In this document: positions 11,789 to 24,863 of the stretch, one piece after another
How positions within the stretch are numbered: the first letter of the stretch is position 1
How the letters are laid out: every line of letters begins with the position of its first letter
Source of the DNA: Collybiopsis luxurians FD-317 M1
Taxonomy: Eukaryota; Basidiomycota; Agaricomycetes; Agaricales; Omphalotaceae
Direction: 5' to 3'
DNA length: 64,000 nt
NCBI GenBank assembly: GCA_000827265.1
Contig: KN834752.1
Span: 1,044,948 to 1,108,947, forward strand
Position numbers and translations under genes: made by a program
The notes under the pieces: generated by a model
Seen by the model: the letters and a program-made list of their open reading frames with translations, nothing else
Told to the model about the DNA's origin: nothing
Database searches by the model: none

Positions 11789-13936
11789 ATGTCATCATCT
11801 AGAATGAGCAGACATAGGAAGCGTCCTCAACTCAAGCCTGCGATGCGCTTGATGGAGGTCACATCCTCTGAATATGAGCTTCCTTTGTACAGTAGAATCA
11901 GATGGACATTTGGTCGCGGCTCCGTGGTAAGTCTTTCCACGTATACGCTCTTTTTTTTTCGTGATCCCAATGGACCGTCTATGTAGATTAGGACTATATG
12001 GAAGTCTGTTCTTGTGCATACATTATTCGCCATTGGTACTTCCGGTGCTCTGTGCAGGATTACACACGGAGAACTAATAACGTTCCAGTCGTCGTCACTC
12101 TGACATTGACTACGAATTTTAACTTGGAAATACCAAACGTAATGCTCACCCTTCTGGGTATTTACACAGTCAACCTGGCTTAGCGGCTTTCGGCTAATGA
12201 TGATTTCGACTCTCTCAGGTGTCGCTCTTGGCTTCGTGATCTCATATCGAGCAGCCAGCGGGTGTGTAAAACTGACTATGAAAATTCCGTGCAAGCCTTA
12301 TTTTAGTTTAGCTATGATAGATACTGGATGGGGCGAACCGCTTTCTCAGATGTGATCAGGGTCTCGCACACCATGGCGCGTCTTATACATTACCATGTTC
12401 CCCCGTGTAGGACGCCTCGTACGGAAGAAGAACGTAAAAGCGGCGAATGGAAAAGACCAGAACAAGAGTTACAGCAAGTCATGACAGAAAAACAAATGGC
12501 ACTGGACCTTGTCGAAGGATTTAGTGTGGCCTTGAAACACCATCTTCGAGGTAGATCGGTTATCGATTTCTGTTCCTTGATCTAAAGTGGAAGTACATAG
12601 GCGAACCTGGGGTATTCTACGAAGACCTATATGACCTTGTTCGCCCCCTTCAACCAGTACGTTATTATCGATGTGAAAGGCGTCGCTACGCTTAACCTAC
12701 ACCTTCAGAATTCTGATTGTCCTTCCGCTTCATTTTCAACTATTGAAAACCTTAGTACATCATCTGCCGCTGTTCCAATGGCTGGTGAACAGACGTTGCC
12801 AAATGAGTCCGAAATCTCTACCTTTAAAGTTCCGATGATGACTGTCACCGGTCCAAGCTTTCTTACCCCGCGACACGTATTAGAACACGAGGTTGGGCAA
12901 GGAAGCGACATAGATGCAGACTATGGTGTAGATGGATTAGATGCAGACCATCGAGCACCATGGAAAGCAGTTCCTTTAGCGCCTGTGGGCAATCGATCAA
13001 AATACAGACCGGTTGTGGCGGGCGAGGGTGATAACCTTTCGCTGGAAATCTTGAGGTGCCTAAGCGAGTGGTGCAGCGTCTTAGAGGACAGAGGAACCAT
13101 ACCAGGTTGGTGTACGGTCTTTGCTTTCCAAAATTTCTTACGCTACTTTGACAGGGACCAGCCTCGGCTCAATGATGGATTGCATATGCACACTCGAAGA
13201 CAATTTGACAAGCAAGAATTTTCCTCTAACTTCTCGACGCTTTGCTAATTACAATTTTCCAGTCTTGGAAAAAATCCTTACGGTGCCTCTTCCATAGTAT
13301 GACATTGTTTCCGACTTTTACGCCAGCTCTCTAATGAATCTTATAGTGTTTTCAGTGTACACATCAGGTGCGTTTGTTCTTAATCCACTATGACAGGCTG
13401 TTTAATCTCTTACTTGAAGGCAGTATGTCGTTTCATGTCATACATCGCTGTTCACCATTGATCTTCTGTATAGCACCGTGTGGTTATTCCTGTTGTTCCT
13501 TCCATTCCAATTGGTTGGAATGTTCGGTTGGCATTCAATCGCCGGAGTTCTAATCGCCTCTTTCATATACCTGGGTTTTTTGGCGGCGGGCGAGGAAATT
13601 GAGCAACCTTTCGGTTCGTATTTCTCCGGAACCATTGTTCTTTTATCTGATTTGGCTCCACTGTAAAGGCTACGATGAGGTACGTGTGAATGCAATCGCG
13701 CTACCTGGTCATATTCTTCTGTGCCAATACTTGACCCGCAGAATGACCTCGACCTGGACTTATTCTGCCATGCCATCATTCACATTAGTATTCAGCAACT
13801 GCGGCATGCCCGGTGTCTTAACGCTTACTTTCCGCAAAAGTCAAAGGTCAAGGCGAAGCAGAAGCAGGAGCATCGTTCTATGACAGTGACAGAGTCGACG
13901 ACGGCTCATGATGTGCCTTTGAAGCACGATCCATAA
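11789..13936 (+). CDS. bestrophin-family anion channel (RFP-TM), many exons
   Basis: Fungal bestrophin-like chloride or anion channel of a cellular membrane. It is hidden because it is split into about eleven short exons. Visible in order: IRTIWKSVLVHTLFAI (exon from 11987), NLEIPNVMLTLLG, then VALGFVISYRAASG joined across 12262-12311 to YDRYWMGRTAFSDVIRVSH. Next come MARLIHYHVP, ALKHHLRG-EPGVFYEDLYDLVRPL, a 130-residue variable insert, and LEILRCLSEWCSVLEDRGTIPG. The last part is TLEDNLT-ILEKILTVPLP, WLFLLFLPFQLVGMFGWHSI, LGFLAAGEEIEQPFGYDEND and LDLDLFCHAIIH. The GYDRYW, LP-F-L-F and G-EIE-PFGYDENDL signatures fix the family. One intron (13212-13262) uses a GC donor, and 13356-13367 looks like a 12-nt exon. 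The start at 11789 is the least certain point; the intron at 13368-13473 is long and may hide another microexon. Confidence 0.85.
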
Positions 13937-16545
13937 CCATGAGAGCGTGTCTTCTAATTGGGTGAGAATCACTCTATTGCGGAACGTACAGGTTTGGCGA
14001 CAAAGTCCTTGTAAGTATGCTATCTGCTTCATATTATTTTTGAATTGGGATACTCGTGTAACTCGCATGTTCTGGAACGGATCATCGATGGTGCATTTGA
14101 CCATCTTAAATCGATCCAGACATCATTCGGATTGAAGATGTCTCTCAGAGACTTATTCAACCTTCCGCTAGTACGATTGAACGTATGGACTGAAGAAGGA
14201 TCTAATGGTATAGTTCCCCCGGCTCTCAGATCGAAGATGAGTACTCGGACCGATGAAAACTGTTTCTTTCCCTTTCTGCTCTGCGCAGAATACGCGAGAT
14301 AAAAATGGGCTGCTTAGTTCTGAACCACCTTGAGGTAAAGACTTCTTCCTTTGGCTCTTGCAATATGTTAGCAAGCTCAAAGCAACGAACTAGGCCTTAT
14401 CGCGTCTAACATGATATTTAGGCGACAAGTGTTATTCTTTCTTCTTTCACATTTCCCGCGTATCGGACATTCGGACTCTTTCTCTATTTTCTTACAGCAC
14501 CCTGAAAGCTGTAAAGCGGCTTTCCTTCCTTCCATGATTTTCCCATAGACCCATTGATTCCTGCTCAACTGCGCTGTCACCCAACCTTAAAATCTCAGTA
14601 AGCGAAGCTGAACAGGTTGCATGATGGACTTCTCTGGCGAGCTTTTTCTGGGACACTTCTTAACGTTCACGCATGTCGGGGTACCTGCTGTCAAATTATG
14701 CTCCTCAGCTGACGGTGATTCTACGATCAAAGTACACATTCGCAACTTATCACCGGAGGATGCAAAACTGTAAATACTCTCCCAGGACAGGCATTTGAAA
14801 TCAATCCCCGCTGGCTTCTTGATTATGATCGGGACGATTGCAGTCTAGAAGGTTGAGTAGTTTTCCTAGCACGGAATGGGTGTTCCAGGCTTCTTGAGCA
14901 TTCATCGGACGACGCGAAAAGCTATCTTCGCACGGATTTTTAACACTTCGCAATCATTCTCGTGTTTGTGTTTTTTTTACCGTGAATGAATTCCTGGGGC
15001 CGTTCACTGCGAGAGTATTACGACCTGCTGTAAGAAGCTGTCCACGAATAACCCCATGGCAGGACATTTGGAGTAGTTTGGGTACCATTTCGAGTTTGTC
15101 ATGGGAGAGCCACCGCTGACTGAAATTCTCCGACGTAATGTGTGTCAGTTTCAACTACAATTTATGTCCCCATGTATATCGAGTCATTATGACTCCCTGT
15201 GCTTCTCGTACAATCAAGCACGAGTGGTCACTTGGAAAGTTTACTCGTCAAATTGGATTTTTCTGTTCCCTCCCTTTTCTGTGAATAGCCTATATGCGTC
15301 TGCCACCGTAGCTGTTGTAATGACATTTCTCTTTGGCAAGTTCCAGTCAGGTTTACACTTGACTGCTCCTACAAGTTCGACTGTTCTGCGAGGAAAGGCT
15401 GATGTAATACAACCGTCGGAAAACTGGAGCCTTTCTTTTCATCGTCCATGACAATAGCACTTCAATGACCCTGGCCAGAATGCCTATTTCTGCAGATCTT
15501 CAACGGTGCTTCTCTCCGCTGAGAGTCGGTGAAGGCTGCAATGTTTAGGGAGGCCGGTCATTCGCCTTTACGTGGGACTGGTTTCCTGGGGCCACCGCGC
15601 CGCACGCCGTATAACGGGGCTGGCTTGTTTATCTCCGCATTAGTTTATACGAAAGACCTAGATTATTACTAGCTAGAGGTGAGGATGTATATTCGCGCCA
15701 TGTGAAGTCTGCTATTTCAAGTACCCTTCGGACACTAAATTTAAGATACCATTACGAGGGTACAGGGGCCATCGAGGTACACCAGACGACTTCCCGCTAC
15801 TGTACATAAACTAAAGGGATAATTACCGTACAGCTTTGACATATAGTGGCGTATCATCTCATCCCGGTATACTTTGATTTTGATATCACCGCTTATCCGT
15901 ACGCTTTTCGACCTGAAGAAGACGTAAATGCGGGGAAAGCCAGTCCCGAACGGCTTAATCACTTGATGATATACGTAGCTCTTACCGCTTAATAGTGCGA
16001 GTCCGTACTTGGGAACAATTTGTAAGAATTTTGGGGATGATGCAGGGGATGAGAGGGATCGACCATGTAATCTAATTCCTTCCTTCCTCTGCGCCCGGGG
16101 AGCAATCGGATCCCTGGCTTTTCATCATGTTTGCTGCTCCAAATCTTGGTATACGGAATTGCTGGCATTGCGCGATATGATCATTTTTCACGAGCTAGCT
16201 TTCTATTCGGTCTTGGTGATTGCGTACTTACACTGAGGATGTACGTCATGTACTTCTCTCTTTCCCCGATGATGGACTGGGTAAGGCTTGCAAAGCTGTA
16301 GTAACTGACGCCGCTGATCAACCGAGTTCATAGATCTTAGACCCTTTGTGCTAGGAGGAGCACTGAGAACAGGGAGCTTTTACGTTGGAACGCATTGTGC
16401 TCTGCAATCATGTGCACTCAGAAGTAAATTTTTTTAGGTGAACTAAGAGCCGCCTTTCGGAGTGGAGCAGGACTCGAAGGGAACATGTAATACGGTAGCT
16501 TATAACAAAGGTTTACTAGAATTACGTAAGGAAAGTACTTTATCT
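13937..16545. other. 2.6 kb gene-poor stretch
   Basis: I see no assignable gene. Open fragments include about 85 codons at 14045-14302 (contains HVLERIIDGAFDHLKS) and a 49-codon frame near 14625 (MDFSGELFLGHF). There is also a minus-strand 73-codon frame at 15741-15962. None matches a family I know. They could be exons of an undetected split gene or decayed sequence. Confidence 0.4.
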
Positions 16546-18267
16546 TTACTTGTTTTCCAGCAGAGCTTCAACGTCCTCCTCTTCTCCAAGAAAACCGAAG
16601 GATACCACTTCACCGTTACTTACACCCAGTTCCAGCTGGTCTGTGAAGATCTCATCGAATATTATGGTATCAAGTTCTACTGTTGTGGCGTACAACCCTT
16701 CTTCCGCGGATTCATGCAAATTGAGCATGAGTCGAGATATCATTGTCACAGAAGCACTGCACCAAGCAGGTCAGTGAAAACTATAATAGGACGAGATTGT
16801 CACAACGTACCAGGTGGCAAAGGTTGAAAGGCCTCCACGCAGAAATATCTACTCCGGACGTGATCATCCGTCCTTGTCACCAATTGGGTCGCGTCAAACT
16901 ACTTACGGGTGCGAACTGTTGGGCGGGGGGCGTCGATGTGAATTTGTGGTGGCACAACGAGTTCTGATGGGACTTACATAGAAAGAAAGTACATTTGAAA
17001 GAGTGGCTAAAGCCATGAGTCTGCGTCGTTCCCCTCCGCATGAGACCTTGTTCAGAATATGTTATTTTGAGGTAATGAACTTACGCAAAGTAAATGGCCC
17101 CTGGGCGTGCCGCCGAACGACTGTCAATAAAGGATGGGCAGGTGCATGGAAGTATCAGCTTACCGTCCCGTAAGATAAGGGTGACTAAGTTGAGTATGAC
17201 GGCATCTCTTCGTCGAGTTCGGTATGTTTTAATGAGAGTCAGTGCGAAGAGAGCAGAGTCGTAGATGAATAATGTTTCCCAGACTGCAGCTAAACCTGTG
17301 ATTTCTCAATTGAATTTCGAGTAGATGTTTTTCATAGCTCACGAAGGGCACTGGAAAGAGGAGTCAGCTTAAGGACCTACTAGGAGGGCAGCAAAACAAA
17401 ATTAGACTATAACGAACGTTGCTCGAGAGAGACCCAAATGACAGCCCGATATTAATGCTATTCCTGGAACAGAAGGTGACACGACAGACTTTTGGCCGGT
17501 CAAAACCCACTAGGTTCAATTCAGTGCGATTCAAAAACATGATTCAAACGACCTACACCTGCGAAGCCAACCATTACGAGTGCCATACCACACATTAGCA
17601 GTAATATTTTTTTGTTGCATTCGTAGAGAGCATAAAGTCTGAGGGTAAGAATGGCTACCTTGAACGTTAGTCGCTCCTGAGAGGTAGAGCAAATTCTAGT
17701 TTACCGCAAACACCAAGTTGGGTAGTGGAGAGTAAAATTTGGCGATAAAGGGAATACGCCCTACAACTGGACCCAAAATTGAGAGTATATACAAACTGGA
17801 GAATGACCTCGACTTGCCTCTATCGAATACGAAGTTATTGGCAAATACACCGAAGAGTAAATATCCTTACCTGGGCATGCAGATTCAGAAAACTGAGTAT
17901 AGTTACGGACAGATTGCCGAAAAGAACGAAATATCTATGAGCGAAGAACATATATGCGCTTTTTCCTTTTGCACGAGCCCATACGAATTGGACTTCAGCT
18001 CCTGCAAGATCGCGGATCGCGATAGGTACCAAGCTGGTTGTCACCGTCATTAACTCACCTAGAGTGATTATATGATCCCATAATAGATACGCTACCAGAA
18101 TTTTGAGTCTTGTTCTTATTCCGAACGAAGGTAGGAAACGTACTAAAGCTAAGGACTTGAAGGCATTGGTGAATGAATCTAGGAATGTTAGTCGGCGCTC
18201 ATAGTCAAAGCGAGAGATATAGATTGCACATTTGTTGAGCTATTTCAGCAGAAGAGAACGACTCCAT
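16546..18267 (-). CDS. DUF6533-family seven-helix membrane protein
   Basis: Membrane protein of a family expanded in mushrooms, function unknown. Assembled from about eleven exons on the minus strand. The start MESFSSAEIAQQ is at 18267. The DUF6533 core is LLWDHIITLGAEVQFVW, then AHRYFVLFGNLSVTI, CRAYSLYRQILLSTTQ and LTLRLYALYECNKKI. Later pieces are AAVWETLFIYDSALFALTLI, KTYRTRRRDAVI, LRDG-AIYFA, LMALATLSNVLSFY, LRGGLSTFATC and ASVTMISRLMLNLHESA. The stop is at 16546-16548. Each join closes in phase with GT-AG sites, so the gene seems intact. The first two joins (18170-18250) and those around 17340-17460 are the weakest. The cytosolic tail is acidic (FLGEEEDVEALLENK). It is transcribed divergently from the gene at 18586. 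Confidence 0.8.
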
Positions 18268-18585
18268 TGAGCATGGGCGCGCAAGGCCCGGGAGTTGGAA
18301 TAAGAAAAGAGGTTGGTGTGGTAGTAATGGGACTCAGAGTTTATGTGCTATTCCATCGGGCAAGTTATTAATGATATCAATGGTTACCAGCGTGTCCAGA
18401 AGAGTATGCTAGATAGTGTATACCAAAGACTGAAAACTGACATGCTTTGGACGTCGAATCAAAATGATATGTCGTTGGATGTGGCTACAAGCGGGACAGT
18501 GGAAGGATGCCGTCTCGGCACCGGCGTCTATACAACCGCTAACTGAAATTGAGATTGTTTTTAAACTGCACACACTACCTACACA
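18268..18585. other. divergent promoter region
   Basis: 318 bp between the DUF6533 start (minus) and the start at 18586 (plus). No coding signal. A shared bidirectional promoter is plausible. Confidence 0.5.
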
Positions 18586-21502
18586 ATGAGGGTTCAACCG
18601 GGTTCTGGCTCGAAATCTTCGCCTATCTTCATTTCCGACGACGAAGAAGAAGTTGCCGACGTTTCAGGACTTTTGCTTGACGACGATGAGCAGCTCTCTT
18701 CGACTTCCTTAATTTCTCAATCATCTGCTCACAAAAAAGCTGCGAAACCCTCTTCTCTAAGAAACCCGACCGCAAAATCTCAACAGTTAGTTCATGAAGG
18801 TACACGTCCTTGGCTCATTTACTTTCATGCTCGTCGCTCACTCCTATCCCAGTACCCAAGAAGCGAAAGCGTAAACGCGAACACTCAAGTAACCCTCAGA
18901 ACGCTGCAGGTCCTAGTCGGTTACCTTCTACTCGAATTTCCCAAAAGACTAAGCGTGCTCGACATCACGACCGGATTAGTCATTGGAACCGAGATGAACC
19001 TGCTGTTTTTGACGATTCTGCATTCCAGCCAGACCCCCGAGCTCTCACAGGGTCTTTCTCACCTTACTCGGTCGATGGCTTCTCGTCCATGGCAGGAGAT
19101 TCGAAATTTGAGTTTTCAAGTTTTTCATCTTCGGAATGGGTCAATTCAATGGCTAAAGCTGCAGACCCTCCTGAATCTCTACAGAACCTTTTCCCTATAC
19201 CACTGGATTTTCTTGTTCCTCCGCCTACTTGGAATACCCAGCCCCACCTACCAGACAACACTCAGTCATCGTCCTGGCCACCTCCTTCCATTCCTACCCC
19301 TTCTGCGGTTCTCCCGGATAAACCCGTGCAGACCTTGGCTTCGTCGACTACCGACAAGACCATTGTTGCTAGTTCCAAGAAACCGTCTTCAACAAGCATC
19401 ATTGGGATGCCTTCTTCCAGAGATCCCGACGGCAAACGATGCGGGTTCAAGCTTTCCGCTTCCACGATGTTCGAGTCGAGAGCACAGATCACATACCCTC
19501 ACTTACCAGATCCGTCTCGCTCACTCATTCTAGATCAGTTACCTAAGCTTTGTAGGACTTTCTTGTGGCTTAAGTCTTGGAGCCAGGATGCTTGCGGAAC
19601 TCAGCCAGTCTTTATTGCCATAGATCCCAGTTCTGCAAGGGCACTGCTAGAGTTTGCGGTCACTAACCAAGCGGAAAAGGCTTGGGGTAGTCCAAAGCTG
19701 GGGAAGAACCTTGGCTCATTAAACTCAGCTCAGCTCAAAGGCGCTTCGAGAGAGGACTTGATTAGGGCTTGGTGGTATCTTCCTTCTTTGCCAGAAGCTG
19801 TATTCATTCGAAAAGAGCTTGAGGAAGGTGAGATCGAAGATGATGAGTCCATGGTAGATGGTCGAAAGGAATCAAAGAAAGAGAAGAAATTGAGGTTAGC
19901 GAAGCTGGCCAAGGAGGAGATGGAGAAGAAGAAGAAAGAGGTAGCAGAGTCCCGTGCAAAACCTCGGAATGACCAACCATTACCTCGCTCATCTTCGACT
20001 TCCTCCTCATCTTCAACTTTAGTTGCTCAGGAACATTCTTTGAGTGCGTCCCCTGATCACCGACTGCTCAATCATATACTACCTCCTCCATCTGCCCCTT
20101 CTTTGTCACGGCCGTTGACAGCAGTGTTTTCTTCTTCTCAGCCAGCTTCGTCACGTTCTACATTAACGGTGCAATCTGAGGCATCTCAAACTCCTGCAAT
20201 GCTACGGCCCATTTCGCATAATTGGCATCAATCTTATTCAGAAAACGCATTCATCGGACCTCTCGCCGTTCATCGTTCCTCTACACAGTCCGTTAACGAT
20301 GCAAGATTTGATCTTGCAGCTGACGATGACATCAGCATGGAGTTGTCTTCCCCTCTTTCCGCTTCCGAGCCAGGAGCAGTCCTGACTAATGAAGCTGTCT
20401 GTCCATCTTTTTCAGTAGCCTCAACTGAACACGAGACACCACGCATATCTTCCGCAGGTTCAACTCAAAGTCTTTCTACTCTCACACCAACTCCTCCGGT
20501 TTTTATTCCGGGGCGAGCTGCGTCTCCGTTGCTCAGCTCGGTTCCCTTAGCTTCCAATACTGTGGTAGCAAAGAGTACGCCACAGGAGCCATCGTTTGTC
20601 AAGCGCTCTCTTTTAGCTCGACAGAAAGAGCTCGAGGAGCGTATTGCGCGCAGCAAGTTGGCACTGGAGCGGAGTGGGGTTTCAGCAGAGACGAACAGCG
20701 ATACGACAGTCCAGCTGCCAGTTGAAAGAGAGACCCTAACACCAACCCCTTTGGCTCCCGCATCTCACACTTCGTCTCCCTCACTACCCGAACCCGATAA
20801 GCAGGCGATGGAGGATCACTTACGCCGTTTGGTTCTGGCTAGTCAAAGAAAGAAGCAACAAACCAGTGCTTACGTCGCAGCTGCTAAGGCTGAGACACGC
20901 GCTCGGTCTCTTGCAGAAAGGGCTGTGATAACGGACCCTGGGCTGTCAAGCGGTAATAGAGACACACAAGCTCCCTCCACAGATGTTAATTCTGCGCTAG
21001 ACGACCTTGCCGTTTCGTTCATCCAGGAGAGTATTCAAACAATTACACCAAGTCCCTCTCTGCCCAATCAGTTTCCAGTCAAACCCGCAACAAGCAATCC
21101 GTCTGCTGGGTTGGCAGCAAGACGTGAGCAGCTTGAGTTCCAGATTGCGGAAAGCAAGAGACTTATGGGGTTACTCTCGCAAACAACATCGAAGCAAGAG
21201 AGGGACGATATCATGATTCGGATTCGCGATATTAGCCGGTGCGTCACGCGTTATATCGCCTATTTTCTTGCTTCTGTCATAAGCTGTCACTAGGGTCTCG
21301 AGTCGCTAAGGAAACAATTTTTTCTTACAGGACCCAAGAACAAGCATCATCGTCTCCACCCACTTCGAATCTCACCCATACACCTTATCCTTCCTTCCTC
21401 GTGAAACCTATAGAGCCTGCAAAATCTTTTTGGCCAGAAAGCGTCCCTGACGGTGGAATCTTCATTGTCAGCGATGATGAAGACGTTGAAGACGACGAGT
21501 AG
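18586..21502 (+). CDS. RRM-like/coiled-coil protein with terminal SIM-like motifs
   Basis: Nuclear-looking protein of about 925 residues that I cannot name. Three exons: 18586-18799, 18853-21238 and 21331-21502, both introns in phase. The N-terminus has SSPIFISDDEEE and the very C-terminus GGIFIVSDDEDVEDDE; both are hydrophobic triplets followed by acids, the form of SUMO-interaction motifs. A basic KKRKRKRE segment follows the first intron. Residues around 320-400 read like a degenerate RRM: RSLILDQLPKLCRTFLWLKS ... SARALLEF ... KAWGSP. Then come LEEGEIEDDE, a Lys/Glu helix, long Ser/Pro/Thr disorder, and helical segments (ARQKELEERIARSKLALE, AARREQLEFQIAESKRLM). An RNA-metabolism or SUMO-linked scaffold role is inference only. 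Confidence 0.75.
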
Positions 21503-22410
21503 CGGGACTAACTGGATAACTGACTTCTCCCCTTTTCGTCTCCTGAGTGTTCCGTATAACAGCTTCGGTGAGTATGGGAACGATGCTCGAGATGGGCCTC
21601 AGCTGGAGTAACATGGGCACATCTCATTCCGATTCAGGACGCAAAGAAAGGTAAGTATGCATTGCTTTTGGTCTGACGCTAAAGGTTGATTTCTGCAGTA
21701 TCTACTTTTACGTTTATGAATATCTGGAGATGGCTACGCCAGGTTTGGATGGCTGAGATGCATTTATTCACTTGGATCTTCAAGTGGATATCGTATTTCG
21801 CTTCCATCAGCTGGTGGTCAGAGAGCTCCTATGTTGTGTGCAAACTTCAGGAGGCACATCTTTGTTTTGTCCATGTCACTGCTTTACTCATTTTCAATTG
21901 ATAATTTCTGCGTCTGACATTTCGGGAAAGTTCTCTCATGTTCCACAACATTCTTTGCTGATTCGGCGAAAAGTGAGTGTACTGAGTGATCGAGAATATT
22001 GAGCACATCGCTTGTATATCATGCTGGCTATCATGGTTGAGCTACACAGTCGCGCTGAAAGAATTCAGATGAATGCATGAGACGTAGAACTACTGAGTCA
22101 GCTTGTTATAAAGCAATAAGCGCTGTTCCCGCGCATGACTAAACGCCGAGCGGCAATAACAAGGGCCAACGGCAGCCACAGCAACTTATCCCCTCACCAC
22201 CACCAGGTGTTTTATCGGACAGTTTTTCTCTTCCTTTCTTCTTTTCTGTGCATCGTAAGTCCATTCCACCCTTTGTAAATCATTTATAGCTCACTATAAT
22301 GGTCAACTTTGTCGTTCCATCGATTGACTTGGGCATCGTCATCCGCACTGATCTTGGACGATTCTTCATTCAATTATCGTAGTTTGTACCCAGCATCAGG
22401 TTAATATCCA
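21503..22410. other. intergenic, promoter and 5' UTR of UBC4/5-like gene
   Basis: No gene supported. The last 150 bp contain a likely 5' UTR intron (GTAAGT at 22255 to CAG at 22400), preceded by a pyrimidine-rich tract at 22226-22247, a common core-promoter feature in fungi. Confidence 0.5.
22255..22400 (+). other. probable 5' UTR intron of the ubiquitin-conjugating enzyme gene
   Basis: Begins GTAAGT right after CTGTGCATC and ends ATCAG, 10 bp before the ATG at 22411. Inferred from splice consensus only. Confidence 0.45.
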
Positions 22411-23142
<732 letters not shown>

Positions 23143-24153
23143 ATTTCAATGGATTTGTCCTCGACCTGTCAAGCACTGAGCCGAGGTGTAGTAGTGTACT
23201 TTGTATACATGGAGTCGCCTGTTTTATCCCATTTGTGTCTAGCTGTAGTACCATCCCAATCCACATCTTGCCATTCTTTATTCTCCGAATGAACCTTGAG
23301 AAACTCACAGGCCGTTCAAGGCTGAGTCTTGGCGAATGTCAAAGCTGTAGAAGCTCAGACATAGCCTTGTAAGCGGTGAACACTGCACTGCGCTCGCCGC
23401 CCATATTCTGAGTAGCCATGATTACCATCCGCCCATTATTCAACGAGGAATTACATCCGAGATTTTCCAAATTCATCGCTAAACGCGTCAGTGAGACTTG
23501 ATGACTTATCAAGAGCTCTTTTATCTCCCGTTGTTCAAATTTGCTTACATGGCTTTCATTCACATCCAACATTGTCGCTTACTACCAGCGAGGATCCAGG
23601 TTAATCACAAAACTTAATCTTTCAATTGGTACAGCCAATCTCGCTGCTCTGCCCTTCTCATTCCCATTCTGATGTTTACTCCTGCTGCGCGCTTGGGGTC
23701 GAAGGGCGGCGGGGCTCGGGACCCGTATTTTCTGCACTTCTCCGTTTGCTGACGAGTTTCAGCGTTAGCTATGCCTTTGGGTTATCTTCAATGACGATAG
23801 ACCCACCTCTCGGAGGTACTATATTTGACCATTTTAGCACCCCTCGCGCGCAGTACATTCGCGTTTGCTCATTGAAACGCGCGTCTTCATATCAGGTGAA
23901 GTCTTCTGCTCTCCCGTCTCTCAATCAGTCTGTACATCGCATGTTCGGACAGACCACCCCGTCCCTTTTATTGCAAGCATGTTTGGATTAAGCAAGCAGA
24001 TAATCTCTTGACACAGTGTGGATGAAGACTGAGCATATATATGAGGTAGAGCTGGAGTCTCGACTGTTATTCTTCATCCCTTTCTTCTTCCTCTTACCTT
24101 ATCGATATTCCTCTTCTTTCCTAGCAGACTCTTTCTTCACATTTCTTGCTGTT
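23143..24153. other. intergenic with one doubtful minus-strand ORF
   Basis: Apart from the small minus-strand frame listed separately, nothing coding is recognised. A pyrimidine-rich TTCTTCCTCTT tract at about 24075-24125 precedes the DUF6593 start and resembles a promoter or 5' UTR. Confidence 0.5.
23339..23572 (-). CDS. hypothetical small protein
   Basis: An uninterrupted 77-codon frame starts MLDVNESHVSKFEQREIKEL and ends KAMSELLQL. It looks helical and soluble, with no recognised motif. An internal GTAAGC suggests it could also be read as a split gene. The only support is the open frame and a plausible composition, so it may not be real. Confidence 0.28.
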   Translation of the reverse strand: MLDVNESHVSKFEQREIKELLISHQVSLTRLAMNLENLGCNSSLNNGRMVIMATQNMGGERSAVFTAYKAMSELLQL

Positions 24154-24863
24154 ATGGATTCCTCTTATAATCCTTTTTCTGGCTGGGCGGAAGTAGGCCA
24201 AGGGTCTAGCTCAGCACTATGGGACAATAATGGCTTCGCGCCATCGACATTTGGTGCTCTTCCCTATGCTCATCCTCCACCTCCGCCCGGTCTTGTTACT
24301 TTCTATATCACGTCTTTCAATCCCGACATACTGAACTGTACCGTCATTGGGCCAAACCAGCAGAGGTACCTCCGCATTGTGACAGATCCACAGAACCCTG
24401 CATATACGATTTTTCAAAATCCCCAAGGGAGGAGTATCGCCCTTGTAGAGTGGCAATCGCGACCTTTGGTTGAGATACGCGACGTAATGTCGAAGAGCCC
24501 AGTTAAGAATTGGCTTCGTCTAACTTCAGACAGAAGGTGAAATATTGAACAATTTTGGCTGACTGCGGGCTAAATGCGAAAGTTTAGAGCTCGAACGATG
24601 GATCAACAAGGAGTGCAATATACCTGGGCTCCGCAAGACAAGCATATCACAGTAAGCAGTTTGTGTGTATATGCTGCTCGTGGTTTAACCATTTGTTATA
24701 ACAGTTGTACTCAGCGGGGTCTAACCCTGTGTTCTTAGCCAGAATTTCTCGAGGCTACGGGACGATTACTCTCGACTTGACCAATCGAGCAATGCAACTC
24801 GACCTTCTTGATGCCTGTATCATAGCTACAGTGCTAATGCAATGCGGTCGCAACATCGATTAA
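24154..24863 (+). CDS. DUF6593 domain protein
   Basis: Mushroom-specific family of unknown function. Three exons: 24154-24536, 24588-24651 or so, and from about 24706 to the stop at 24863. The N-terminus (MDSSYNPFSGWAEVGQG) is low-complexity and Pro-rich. The domain runs from LVTFYITSFNPDILNCTVIG through QRYLRIVTDP, GRSIALVEWQ, NWLRLTSDR, GVQYTWAPQDKHIT and LYSAGSNPVFLAR. It closes with LLDACIIATVLMQCGRNID. This beta-rich pattern with a WAPQD-type turn and a final RNID is characteristic of the family as I know it. No signal peptide or membrane segment. Length is about 195 residues. Confidence 0.85.
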
